Assembly: GCA_902474785.1 (NCBI GenBank)
Contig: CABRXB010000026.1
Coordinates: 1-9,440, forward strand
Origin: an uncultured Eubacteriales bacterium
GTDB taxonomy: Bacteria; Bacillota; Clostridia; Oscillospirales; Feifaniaceae
DNA length: 9,440 nt
Direction: 5' to 3'
The position numbers and the translations under genes are program-made. Below are positions 1 through 6,342 of the stretch, piece by piece. Positions within the stretch are counted from its first letter, which is position 1. Each line of letters begins with the position of its first letter. The notes beneath the pieces are model-generated. The model did not search any database. It was not told where the DNA came from and saw only the letters and a program-made list of their open reading frames with translations.

Positions 1-563
1 TCTTTGACAAAGAACTCATCACGGCCTCTGTGAAGGAGAGCGGACTGGACGCCAAAATCTTCGAAGAGATGGAAGAACGCGCCACGCCAAGCTTTTTGTA
101 TTCCCTTGCGGTGGGCTCCTTCACCCCCACCATCCTGGCTGACACCACGATGGACTACTTCTCCCTCAACGACAGGGTCAACGCAATTCAGGCCGACACC
201 ATGAAGCGTCTTGCCGGCGAGTCGCACTGCGTCATCGTCGGACGCGCGGCCGACGACATTCTCGCCGGGTTCGCCGACTGCCTCAACGTCTTTGTGCACG
301 CCGATCTCGAAGTGCGCATCAAGCGCGTCACGGAGGAATACGGCGTCAAGGGAGACGACGACGATGTGGAGGATATCGTCGTCAAGACCGACAAGCGCCG
401 CGCCAACTACTACAACTACATCTCGGGCAAAAAGTGGAGCGCCGCGGAGAACTACCATCTTGCGCTCGACAGCGAGCGCCTCGGCATCGCCGGCTGCGTG
501 GAGCTCATCACTGCCACCGCGCTGCGTCTACGCCCCGACGTGAAGGGCGACAACTCCAAATAA
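1..563 (+). CDS. Cytidylate kinase-like family protein, 5' end outside window (partial)
   Basis: The frame is open from base 3 and reads FDKELITASVKESGL, the segment that in cytidylate-kinase-like proteins follows the N-terminal P-loop. The gene therefore starts left of the window and the Walker A motif is not visible. About 186 residues remain. They include a VGRAADDIL segment, the FVHADLEVRIKRV stretch matching the base of the nucleotide-kinase lid, and a tail with DKRRANYYNYISGKKW and LALDSERLGI, all typical of the family. These cytoplasmic proteins are usually about 200 residues and are predicted to phosphorylate nucleotides, but their substrate is often unproven and they differ from the canonical Cmk. 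A GTG at 30 lies inside the conserved region and is unlikely to be the true start. The stop is 36 bases before the response regulator, with no terminator between, so the two are probably co-transcribed. Confidence 0.8.
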   Translation, partial: FDKELITASVKESGLDAKIFEEMEERATPSFLYSLAVGSFTPTILADTTMDYFSLNDRVNAIQADTMKRLAGESHCVIVGRAADDILAGFADCLNVFVHADLEVRIKRVTEEYGVKGDDDDVEDIVVKTDKRRANYYNYISGKKWSAAENYHLALDSERLGIAGCVELITATALRLRPDVKGDNSK

Positions 564-599
564 ACAAGTCAAATCACCGCCAAACAAAGGAGGCTTCTC

Positions 600-1289
600 A
601 TGGTTCAGACTGCCTGGCGCATCCTCATCGCGGAGGATGACGTTGATCTCAACAACGGCATCACCTTTTATTTCAGTTCTCAGGGCTACAAATGCCTTCA
701 GGCCTTTGACGGGGCGCAGGCGCTCGAACTCTTTGAGAACAACATTGTCAACCTTGCCATTCTCGACGTCATGATGCCTATCAAGGACGGCTATGAGGTG
801 CTGCGCAGCCTGCGTTCGCATTCCAAGGTGCCCATCATCATGCTCACCGCCCTGTCTGAAGAGCGCGACAAGCTCGAGGCCTTCTCGGGCGGGTGCGACG
901 ATTATCTGAGCAAGCCCTTCTCGCTCAAAGAGCTTGAAGCGCGCGTGCAGGCGCTCATCACCCGCACCTACCAGCCCGACAGCAAGGTCATCAGCGACCT
1001 CACCTTCGGGGCGCTCTCGGTCAACACCGACCGGCGGGAGATCTCCTTAAACGGCGTGCCGCTGGTGCTCAAGCGCAAGGAGTATGAGCTGCTCTATTTT
1101 CTGCTCTGCAACCCGGGGCGCGCCTTCTCGCGCGAAGCCCTGATTGAAAAGGTGTGGAGCGAATCCGACATCAACGACTACCGCACGGTGGACAGCCATG
1201 TGAAGCGGCTGCGCAAACTGCTGGGCGACTATGGAGACTGCATTCAAACCGTGTGGGGCCTTGGCTACAAGCTGGTCATGAAAGAGTAG
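600..1289 (+). CDS. OmpR/PhoB-family DNA-binding response regulator
   Basis: This 229-residue protein is the usual length for a two-domain response regulator. The receiver domain (about 7-120) has the acidic pair D13/D14, phosphoacceptor D56 in LAILDVMMP, switch T83 and invariant K105 in LSKPF. The usual GADDY is GCDDY here. The winged-helix output domain (about 132-227) shows LTxxE-like RKEYELLYFLLCNPGRAFSREALIEKVW, the recognition-helix region TVDSHVKRLRKLLG and the terminal TVWGLGYKL wing. It would bind DNA when phosphorylated by the sensor kinase encoded next. The ATG at 600 follows AAAGGAGG (586-593) at ideal spacing. The targets cannot be read from sequence. The transporter/nucleoside genes immediately downstream are a natural guess, as are cell-envelope functions common for this class. 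Confidence 0.95.
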   Translation: MVQTAWRILIAEDDVDLNNGITFYFSSQGYKCLQAFDGAQALELFENNIVNLAILDVMMPIKDGYEVLRSLRSHSKVPIIMLTALSEERDKLEAFSGGCDDYLSKPFSLKELEARVQALITRTYQPDSKVISDLTFGALSVNTDRREISLNGVPLVLKRKEYELLYFLLCNPGRAFSREALIEKVWSESDINDYRTVDSHVKRLRKLLGDYGDCIQTVWGLGYKLVMKE

Positions 1290-1409
1290 CTTCTTTTCCC
1301 ACGGCCGGGTTTTTGTCCTCTCCCGTCAACCGGTGTCAACAAAAGGGGGACGTTGCCTTTTTCCCGCAGCGTCTTCCTTTTTTATCCGCATTTTGGAGGT
1401 GAGCGCAGC

Positions 1410-2090
1410 TTGCGCCTGTTTACAAAGTTCTGGATTGCCATTGTGGGCGTCACCATGGCGGTGCTGCTGCTGGCCATCTCGGTGTATGCCTATATGCTCT
1501 ACAGCACGGAGAGCAACGCCATCCTCACCATGATGGGAGAGCAGTCGGCCACCATCTCCACCATGATCAACAACGACATGCCGCCCAAGGACATCTATGC
1601 CAATATGAGCCGTTTTTGTCTGGCTCGAAGCGCCGCCTCCATTCTCTATGACCGCGCCGTGCCTGAAAACTCTCCCTCCTACTATGTCAGCGCCACGCTT
1701 CAGTCGGAGCTGGAAAGCTGCGCCGAACTCTATGAGGAGGCCGTGACAACGGGCGAGGCGCTCACAAGCCGCCTGCCCGCGGGGGAGGGCGAGCGCACCT
1801 CCACCCTGCTGCTCTACGGGCGCGCCATGCCCGACGGACGCTATCTTCTCATGGCCTGCCACGTGGCCACTTTTTACGGCGCGCTTTTGGTCCAGGCGCG
1901 CACCATCACGCTCATTTTACTGGTCTCCATTTTGCTCACAACGCTGCTCTCAAGCCTGCTCGCGCGCACCATCGTCAGACCCCTCAAGGACATCGACTAC
2001 GCCTCGCAGCAGATTTCCGCCGGCAATTTCGACGTGCACATCGAGGCCAAGGGCAGCTGGCATCGGTGGCCCGCTCCATCAACACCATGA
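1410..2090 (+). CDS. Sensor histidine kinase, N-terminal part (membrane sensor and start of HAMP), frame broken at its 3' end
   Basis: I place the start at TTG 1410, nine bases after GGAGGT (1395-1400). It gives MRLFTKFW followed at once by a hydrophobic helix, normal for these kinases; a TTG at 1353 would add 19 unlikely residues. From 1410, TM1 is about residues 8-31, an extracytoplasmic sensor region about 32-160, TM2 about 166-186, and then a HAMP linker beginning ARTIVRPLKDIDYASQQISAGNFDVHIEAKG. After AKG the frame turns into SWHRWPAPSTP and stops at 2088-2090. The continuation expected for a HAMP domain (QLASVARSINTMSEQLKRSD) is found in another frame from 2054. Restoring the frame gives one protein of about 467 residues, a normal length. 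The sensor ligand cannot be predicted. The kinase pairs with the response regulator 120 bases upstream. Confidence 0.85.
   Translation: MRLFTKFWIAIVGVTMAVLLLAISVYAYMLYSTESNAILTMMGEQSATISTMINNDMPPKDIYANMSRFCLARSAASILYDRAVPENSPSYYVSATLQSELESCAELYEEAVTTGEALTSRLPAGEGERTSTLLLYGRAMPDGRYLLMACHVATFYGALLVQARTITLILLVSILLTTLLSSLLARTIVRPLKDIDYASQQISAGNFDVHIEAKGSWHRWPAPSTP
2046..2090 (+). other. Frameshift site inside the HAMP linker of the sensor kinase
   Basis: Homology to HAMP linkers runs in the frame of 1410 through AAG 2049-2051 and resumes in the frame of 2054 (CAG CTG GCA TCG GTG GCC). The simplest repair is one extra base just after GGC 2052-2054, which would read KGELASVARSINTM; loss of 4 or 7 bases fits equally well. 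The surrounding bases (GGGCAGCTGG) are not a long homopolymer, nor an obvious slippery heptamer with a downstream structure. The shift may be a true mutation or a sequencing or assembly error. Confidence 0.85.
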
Positions 2091-2812
2091 GCGAGCAGCT
2101 CAAACGCTCGGACAGCTTCAAAAACGAGATCATCTCCAACGTCTCACACAACCTTAAAACCCCCATCGCCGCCATTTTGACCTACACCGAACTGCTCAAA
2201 AGCTGCGACGGCATCGACCCCGAGCAGCAGCAGCAGTTCATAGAGATCATCGACGCGCGCGCGCGCACGCTCGAGGGCATGGTCAAGTCGATGATCCTGC
2301 TCTCCAAAATCCAGTCGGGCGGCACACAGATCCGTTTCGAGGTCATCGACCTTGAGGAACTCTGCCAGGACACGCTCGACAGCTTTCAGGTTCTGGCCGA
2401 CAAGAAAAATCTTACCCTGCGCCTGACCTGCGCCCAGGACATCCCCGCCGTTGTCAGCGACTATGAAAAGCTCTCGACCATCCTGAGCAATCTGCTCTCC
2501 AACGCCGTCAAGCACAGCTTTCCGGGCCACGCCGTGGATGTGATGCTCTCTCGCGAGGGCCGCTCAACCTGCGTCACGGTCGCCGACAGCGGCGAGGGCA
2601 TCCATCCGGAGGATTTGCCCCACATCTGGGAACGCTTTTTCAAGTCCTCTCACTCCAAGATCAGCCGAGACGAGGGGTCGGGCATTGGGATGCACATCGT
2701 CAAATCCATGTTTGATCTGCTCGAATACCCCTATGATCTCGACAGCGTGCCCGGCGAGGGCACCACCGTGACCTTCACCATCCCCGACCTCGACGAGGTG
2801 CCAAAGTCCTAA
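2066..2812 (+). CDS. Sensor histidine kinase, C-terminal part (HisKA dimerisation and HATPase catalytic domains)
   Basis: This frame carries the second half of the kinase. Numbering from GTG 2066, the end of HAMP is residues 1-15. The H box VSHNLKTP has phosphoacceptor His28 (codon 2147-2149) with Asn, not the usual Glu/Asp, directly after it. The N box is NLLSNAVKHS, the G1 box VADSGEGI, the F box IWERFFKS and the G2 box GSGIGMHIVK, followed by the usual terminal strand GEGTTVTFTI. All ATP-binding motifs look intact, so the catalytic half is under selection or only recently separated. Its natural start is inside the upstream gene. If translated alone, GTG 2066 or ATG 2087 (overlapping the upstream TGA as ATGA) could be used, but no good ribosome binding site precedes either. 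The stop lies 70 bases before the first transporter. Confidence 0.85.
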   Translation: MARSINTMSEQLKRSDSFKNEIISNVSHNLKTPIAAILTYTELLKSCDGIDPEQQQQFIEIIDARARTLEGMVKSMILLSKIQSGGTQIRFEVIDLEELCQDTLDSFQVLADKKNLTLRLTCAQDIPAVVSDYEKLSTILSNLLSNAVKHSFPGHAVDVMLSREGRSTCVTVADSGEGIHPEDLPHIWERFFKSSHSKISRDEGSGIGMHIVKSMFDLLEYPYDLDSVPGEGTTVTFTIPDLDEVPKS

Positions 2813-2839
2813 ACGAGCATGCCCCTTTTCTCATACTGC

Positions 2840-2854
2840 CTGACGGTTCGTCAG
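2840..2854 (+). other. Small inverted repeat between kinase and first transporter
   Basis: CTGACG and CGTCAG form a perfect 6-bp stem with a 3-base GTT loop. There is no T run after it, so it is not a normal intrinsic terminator. It lies 12 bases before the ribosome binding site of the transporter and could be a weak attenuator, an RNA stability element, or chance. Confidence 0.3.
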
Positions 2855-2882
2855 ACTCTTGAACGGAAAGGAGATCTTCCCC

Positions 2883-4094
2883 ATGCCCGCCTCTTCCAAG
2901 CCCGCCACCCCGATGCGCATCTATCTTTTCTACAGTTGCCTGAGCTTTTGCATGAACATGGTGCACCCCGTCACGCCGACACTGGTCAAGGATCTGGGGT
3001 TCTCCTCGCTGCTCTACAGCTCGCTTTCCTCCACGCTCGCGCTGACAAACTTTTTGTGCGCGCCGCTGTGGGGATACTACAGCGACCGCCACGGTCGCCG
3101 CCCCGTGCTGCTCATCGGAACCGCCATGTATGCCTGTTCACAATTTCTCTTCTCGCGCGCCACCACGGTGCCTTTGCTGCTGCTCGCGCGGCTGTGCGGC
3201 GGCATCGGCTCGGCGGGCTATCTCACAGGAAGCCTCGCCTATGTTGTCGACGTCTCCGACGCGCAAAACAGGGGGCGCAGCCTCGCCATTTTCACGGCGC
3301 TCACCTCCATTTCCGCCTCCTTTGGCTATCTGACCGGCGGTCTGCTTGGCACCATCTCGGTGCGCACCACCTTTTTCGTGCAGCTCACGCTGCTTGCCGC
3401 CTGCGTTGCGCTGGGGTATTTCATCCTGACAGAGTCGCGCGAAGAACACGCCCTGGCCCTCTCCCGCGCCGACACGCAGGCCAAGAAGTTCTACGACTTC
3501 AAGGCCATGGGCCAGATTATGACGCTGCCCGTCGCCCTCTTTTTGCTCTCGGTCGTCCTGGCCAGCTTTGGCACCATGGGCTATGACAACGCCTTCAACT
3601 ACTACATCAAAGACGTGCTGGCCTTCCCCTCCTCCTACAACGGCTTCATCAAGGCCGCCACGGGAACGCTGGGACTGATCGCCAACTTCACGCTCAACTT
3701 GTGGCTCATCCGCCGATACAAGCCGGAAAACACGCTGCTCGTGCTCTTCCCCTGCTGCGCCGTCTCTCTTCTTCTTGCGCCGCAGATGGGCTCGGTCGTG
3801 CCCTTCCTGGGGATTTGCATCGTCTTTTACTTCTTCAATTCCATCTATCTGCCCATTCAGCAGACCATGATGACCCAGATCAAGACCGAAAACACAGGGC
3901 TGCTCTCGGGCATGTTCAACGCCGCCAAGAGTCTTGGCAACTTCTTTGGCCCGCTCTTCATGAGCTTTGTCTATGCAAAGGGGACGCTGCTGCCCTTTTA
4001 TTTCGCTTCGCTCGCCTTTGTGCTGCTGTTGCACCGCCGCTTCGGGGCAAAAGAGGAGCAGGCGCAGCAGAGCGCATCGGTTCATCCGATGTGA
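2883..4094 (+). CDS. MFS transporter (first of a tandem pair)
   Basis: A 403-residue membrane protein with roughly 12 hydrophobic helices, the usual size of a major facilitator superfamily secondary transporter. The loop between helices 2 and 3 carries motif A, GYYSDRHGRRP (residues 64-74). A long cytoplasmic loop after helix 6 contains ADTQAKKFYDFKAMG (about 196-210), and helix 11 includes GMFNAAKSLGNFFGP. The start is ATG 2883, nine bases after AAAGGAG (2867-2873); a TTG at 2859 lies before the ribosome binding site and is rejected. Sequence alone does not tell export from import: automatic pipelines would call it drug efflux of the TetA/multidrug type. The downstream nucleoside enzymes make a nucleoside or purine substrate plausible, by inference only. 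It is clearly paralogous to the next gene. Confidence 0.9.
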   Translation: MPASSKPATPMRIYLFYSCLSFCMNMVHPVTPTLVKDLGFSSLLYSSLSSTLALTNFLCAPLWGYYSDRHGRRPVLLIGTAMYACSQFLFSRATTVPLLLLARLCGGIGSAGYLTGSLAYVVDVSDAQNRGRSLAIFTALTSISASFGYLTGGLLGTISVRTTFFVQLTLLAACVALGYFILTESREEHALALSRADTQAKKFYDFKAMGQIMTLPVALFLLSVVLASFGTMGYDNAFNYYIKDVLAFPSSYNGFIKAATGTLGLIANFTLNLWLIRRYKPENTLLVLFPCCAVSLLLAPQMGSVVPFLGICIVFYFFNSIYLPIQQTMMTQIKTENTGLLSGMFNAAKSLGNFFGPLFMSFVYAKGTLLPFYFASLAFVLLLHRRFGAKEEQAQQSASVHPM

Positions 4095-4121
4095 CGCAAG
4101 CCCACAAAAGTGCCGCTTTTA

Positions 4122-4221
4122 GGGGATTTTTATAAAGACGCCCTGCCATGGGGCCTTTCCCCTAGCGCGCCTTTTGAGGACAAGACTTTTGCGCCTGGGG
4201 CTTTTATAAAAAAGACGCTCT
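4122..4221. repeat. Imperfect direct repeat in the gap between the two transporter genes
   Basis: Two copies begin 75 bases apart: GGGGATTTTTATAAAGACGC at 4122-4141 and GGGGCTTTTATAAAAAAGACGC, which starts at 4197. They share GGGG, a T-tract, ATAAA and GACGC and differ by a three-base A insertion. The bases just upstream of each copy are also loosely similar. Each contains TATAAA, which could serve as a -10 box, but I see no matching -35 at 17 bases. The repeat may be a duplicated control region made with the transporter duplication, or two binding sites. Confidence 0.5.
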
Positions 4222-4291
4222 TTGCGCAGCCTGCATCCTTTTTCATGCAGAGCCCCATCTCCGCCATATCACAGAAAGGAGAACCCCTCCC

Positions 4292-5503
4292 TTGTCTCAC
4301 TCTAGAAAAGCCACGCCCGCGCGCCTTTTGTTTGTCTACACCTTTTTTTGCATCGCCTCCAACTTTGTTCACCCCGTCACCCCGGCCCTCATCCAGAGCC
4401 TCAACTTCCCCTCTTACATGTTTGGCGCCGCCTTTTCCGCCATGTCCTTGGCAAACTTCGTCTTCTCCCCCTATTGGGGCTATCTGAGCGACCGCAAGGG
4501 CCGCCGCTTCACCATGCTGCTCGGCATGGCGATCTACACCATCGGGCAGTTTGCCTTTTCAAGGGCCACCACCATCCCCGGCGTTCTGCTGGCACGGGCG
4601 CTGGCGGGCACCGGGTCCGCCTCTTACATGGCGGTCTCCCTGGCCTATCTGGTGGACATCACAAACGAGGAAAACCGCGGCCGCTATCTCGCCTATCTCA
4701 TGGCCTTTCAATCGCTTTCGGCCTCGGTTGGCTATCTGATCGGCGGCACGCTGGGCGACTACAACATCATGTATTCCTTTGTCGCCCAGGTGGTCATGCT
4801 GGTGCTGGGCACGCTGCTTGCCTACATGATGATTGGAGAATCCCGCTCGCCCGAGGCCATGGCGGTCTCCCTCTCTGACACGCAGGCCAAAAAGTTCTAT
4901 GATTTCAAGGCCATGGGCAAGATCATGACGCTGCCGGTCGCCTTCTTTTTGATTTCAGTGTGCCTGGCCACCATCGGCACGCAGGGCTATGACAACGCCT
5001 TTAACTACTACATTCGAGATGTGTTTTCCTTCCCGCCCTCCTACAACGGTTACATCAAGGCCGCCACAGGACTTGTGGCGCTTGTCGCCAATTTCACGCT
5101 CAACCTTTGGATCATCAGGCGCTTTTCCCCAGAAAAGGCCCTGCTCATTTTGCTTCCCATTTGCGCCGCCACGCTGCTGCTCATCCCCACGATGAAGACA
5201 ACCGGCAGCTTTCTTGCCGTCTGTATGATCTTCTATGTCTTCAATGCCATCTACCTGCCGGTGCAGCAGGCGATGATGGCGCAGGTGAGGACGGCGAACA
5301 CCGGCCTGCTCGCGGGCATGTTCAACGCCGCCAAAAGCGCGGGCAATTTTGTGGGGCCGCTGGCCGTTGGCTTTTTGTACGACGTCGGCAACAAGCTGCC
5401 ATTCTATCTGGCGGCCTTCGCCTTTTTGCTCTCCACAGGCGCGCTCTTGCTGCGCAGGCCTGAACATCAAACACATGCCCAAAAGGAGGAGATTTCATGT
5501 TGA
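4292..5503 (+). CDS. MFS transporter (second of a tandem pair)
   Basis: A 403-residue, roughly 12-helix major facilitator protein with motif A as GYLSDRKGRR (63-72). It is a close paralogue of the preceding transporter. Over the block beginning DTQAKKFYDFKAMG and running through helices 7 and 8, my hand alignment finds 69 of 90 residues identical, while the first six helices are more divergent. Translation probably starts at TTG 4292, ten bases after AAAGGAG (4275-4281); no ATG fits that ribosome binding site. The 3' end overlaps the phosphorylase gene by 7 bases (5497-5503), so these two genes are translationally coupled. This ties the transporter closely to nucleoside metabolism, and I infer a nucleoside or base substrate. 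Drug efflux remains the alternative. Confidence 0.9.
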   Translation: MSHSRKATPARLLFVYTFFCIASNFVHPVTPALIQSLNFPSYMFGAAFSAMSLANFVFSPYWGYLSDRKGRRFTMLLGMAIYTIGQFAFSRATTIPGVLLARALAGTGSASYMAVSLAYLVDITNEENRGRYLAYLMAFQSLSASVGYLIGGTLGDYNIMYSFVAQVVMLVLGTLLAYMMIGESRSPEAMAVSLSDTQAKKFYDFKAMGKIMTLPVAFFLISVCLATIGTQGYDNAFNYYIRDVFSFPPSYNGYIKAATGLVALVANFTLNLWIIRRFSPEKALLILLPICAATLLLIPTMKTTGSFLAVCMIFYVFNAIYLPVQQAMMAQVRTANTGLLAGMFNAAKSAGNFVGPLAVGFLYDVGNKLPFYLAAFAFLLSTGALLLRRPEHQTHAQKEEISC

Positions 5504-6321
5504 CCTTTGAAGACTACCGTCAGGCCGCAGACCTTCTCAGCGAACGAACAGGCGGGTTTTCCCCCGAGGTGCTGCTCATCCTCGGCACCGGCGTCGGCTA
5601 CCTGGCCGAGCAAGTGGAAGACGCCGTGGTGATTCCCTATGGCGAGGTGCCCCACATGCCGGTCTCCACGGCGAGCTCCCACGCGGGCAACTTTGTCTTT
5701 GGAACGCTTGGCGGCCGGCGCGTGATGATCATGCAGGGCCGCGTGCACATTTACGAGGGCTACACCGCGCAGCAGGTGGCCTACCCCGTGCGCCTTGCGC
5801 GGCTGCTCGGCTGCGAGCGCATGATCGTGACCAACGCGGCGGGCGCCGTCAACTACAACTACCGTGTGGGCGACATCATGCTCATCAGCGACCAGATCCG
5901 CCTGTTTGACCCCGATCCGCTGATCGGCCCCAACATCGAACAGTTTGGCGGCCGCTGGTGCGACATGTCCGACGTCTACAGCGCCGAATACCGGGAGCTC
6001 GCCCGCCAAGTGGCCTGCGAGATGGGCATTCAACTGCGCGAGGGCGTGTATTTCTACTTCACGGGGCCCCAGTTTGAGACGCCGGCTGAAATCCGCGCCG
6101 CCCGCATTCTGGGCGGCGACGCCATCGGCATGTCGACGGTGCCGGAGGTCATCGCCGCCGTCCACTGCGGCATGAAGGTGCTCGGCTTCTCGCTGCTGAC
6201 CAACATGGCTGCGGGCATGGTCAAGCGGGCCTATGTGCCCGGCGAGGTGACGCAGACGGCGCAAGCCGTCAAGGACACCTTTTGCGCGCTGGTCAAAAAT
6301 TGCCTCATCCGCCTTGCCTGA
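5497..6321 (+). CDS. Purine nucleoside phosphorylase family (PNP-I), possibly acting on 5'-methylthioinosine
   Basis: A 274-residue trimeric-type PNP, the normal family length. It cleaves purine (2'-deoxy)ribonucleosides with phosphate to free base and sugar-1-phosphate in the cytoplasm. Visible motifs: phosphate loop LGTGVG (29-34), SHAG with H62, GRVHIYEGY (R82, H84, Y86), TNAAG (113-117), GPQFETPAE with E194, GMSTVPE (M212, S213) and base-binding N236 in LLTNMAAG. Asn here, where methylthioadenosine phosphorylase has Asp, is the mark of 6-oxopurine substrates. The position of the His that contacts the ribose 5'-OH in canonical PNP (human H257) is Pro248, which suggests a substrate with an altered 5' group. 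ATG 5497 follows AAAGGAGG (5482-5489) and overlaps the transporter. The amidohydrolase follows 21 bases later. Confidence 0.9.
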   Translation: MLTFEDYRQAADLLSERTGGFSPEVLLILGTGVGYLAEQVEDAVVIPYGEVPHMPVSTASSHAGNFVFGTLGGRRVMIMQGRVHIYEGYTAQQVAYPVRLARLLGCERMIVTNAAGAVNYNYRVGDIMLISDQIRLFDPDPLIGPNIEQFGGRWCDMSDVYSAEYRELARQVACEMGIQLREGVYFYFTGPQFETPAEIRAARILGGDAIGMSTVPEVIAAVHCGMKVLGFSLLTNMAAGMVKRAYVPGEVTQTAQAVKDTFCALVKNCLIRLA

Positions 6322-6342
6322 ACGAGAAAGGAGTGTTCCCTC

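Noticed and set aside
1353..1409. Upstream TTG start adding 19 residues to the sensor kinase
   Set aside because: The extra residues are not typical of a kinase N-terminus, while TTG 1410 has a well-spaced GGAGGT and is followed at once by the first membrane helix.
2046..2062. Programmed ribosomal frameshifting in the kinase
   Set aside because: There is no slippery heptamer and no evident stimulatory structure, and histidine kinases are not known to need such a shift. Mutation or sequencing error is simpler.
3138..4085. Long open frame on the minus strand opposite the first transporter
   Set aside because: Its translation is low-complexity and rich in H, G, E, Q and R, as expected for the antisense of a GC-rich membrane-protein gene. 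The + strand frame is an unmistakable MFS protein.
4106..4130. Intrinsic terminator after the first transporter
   Set aside because: AAAAG/CTTTT is only a 5-bp AT-rich stem and the T run lies beyond a GGGG spacer. It is too weak to call.
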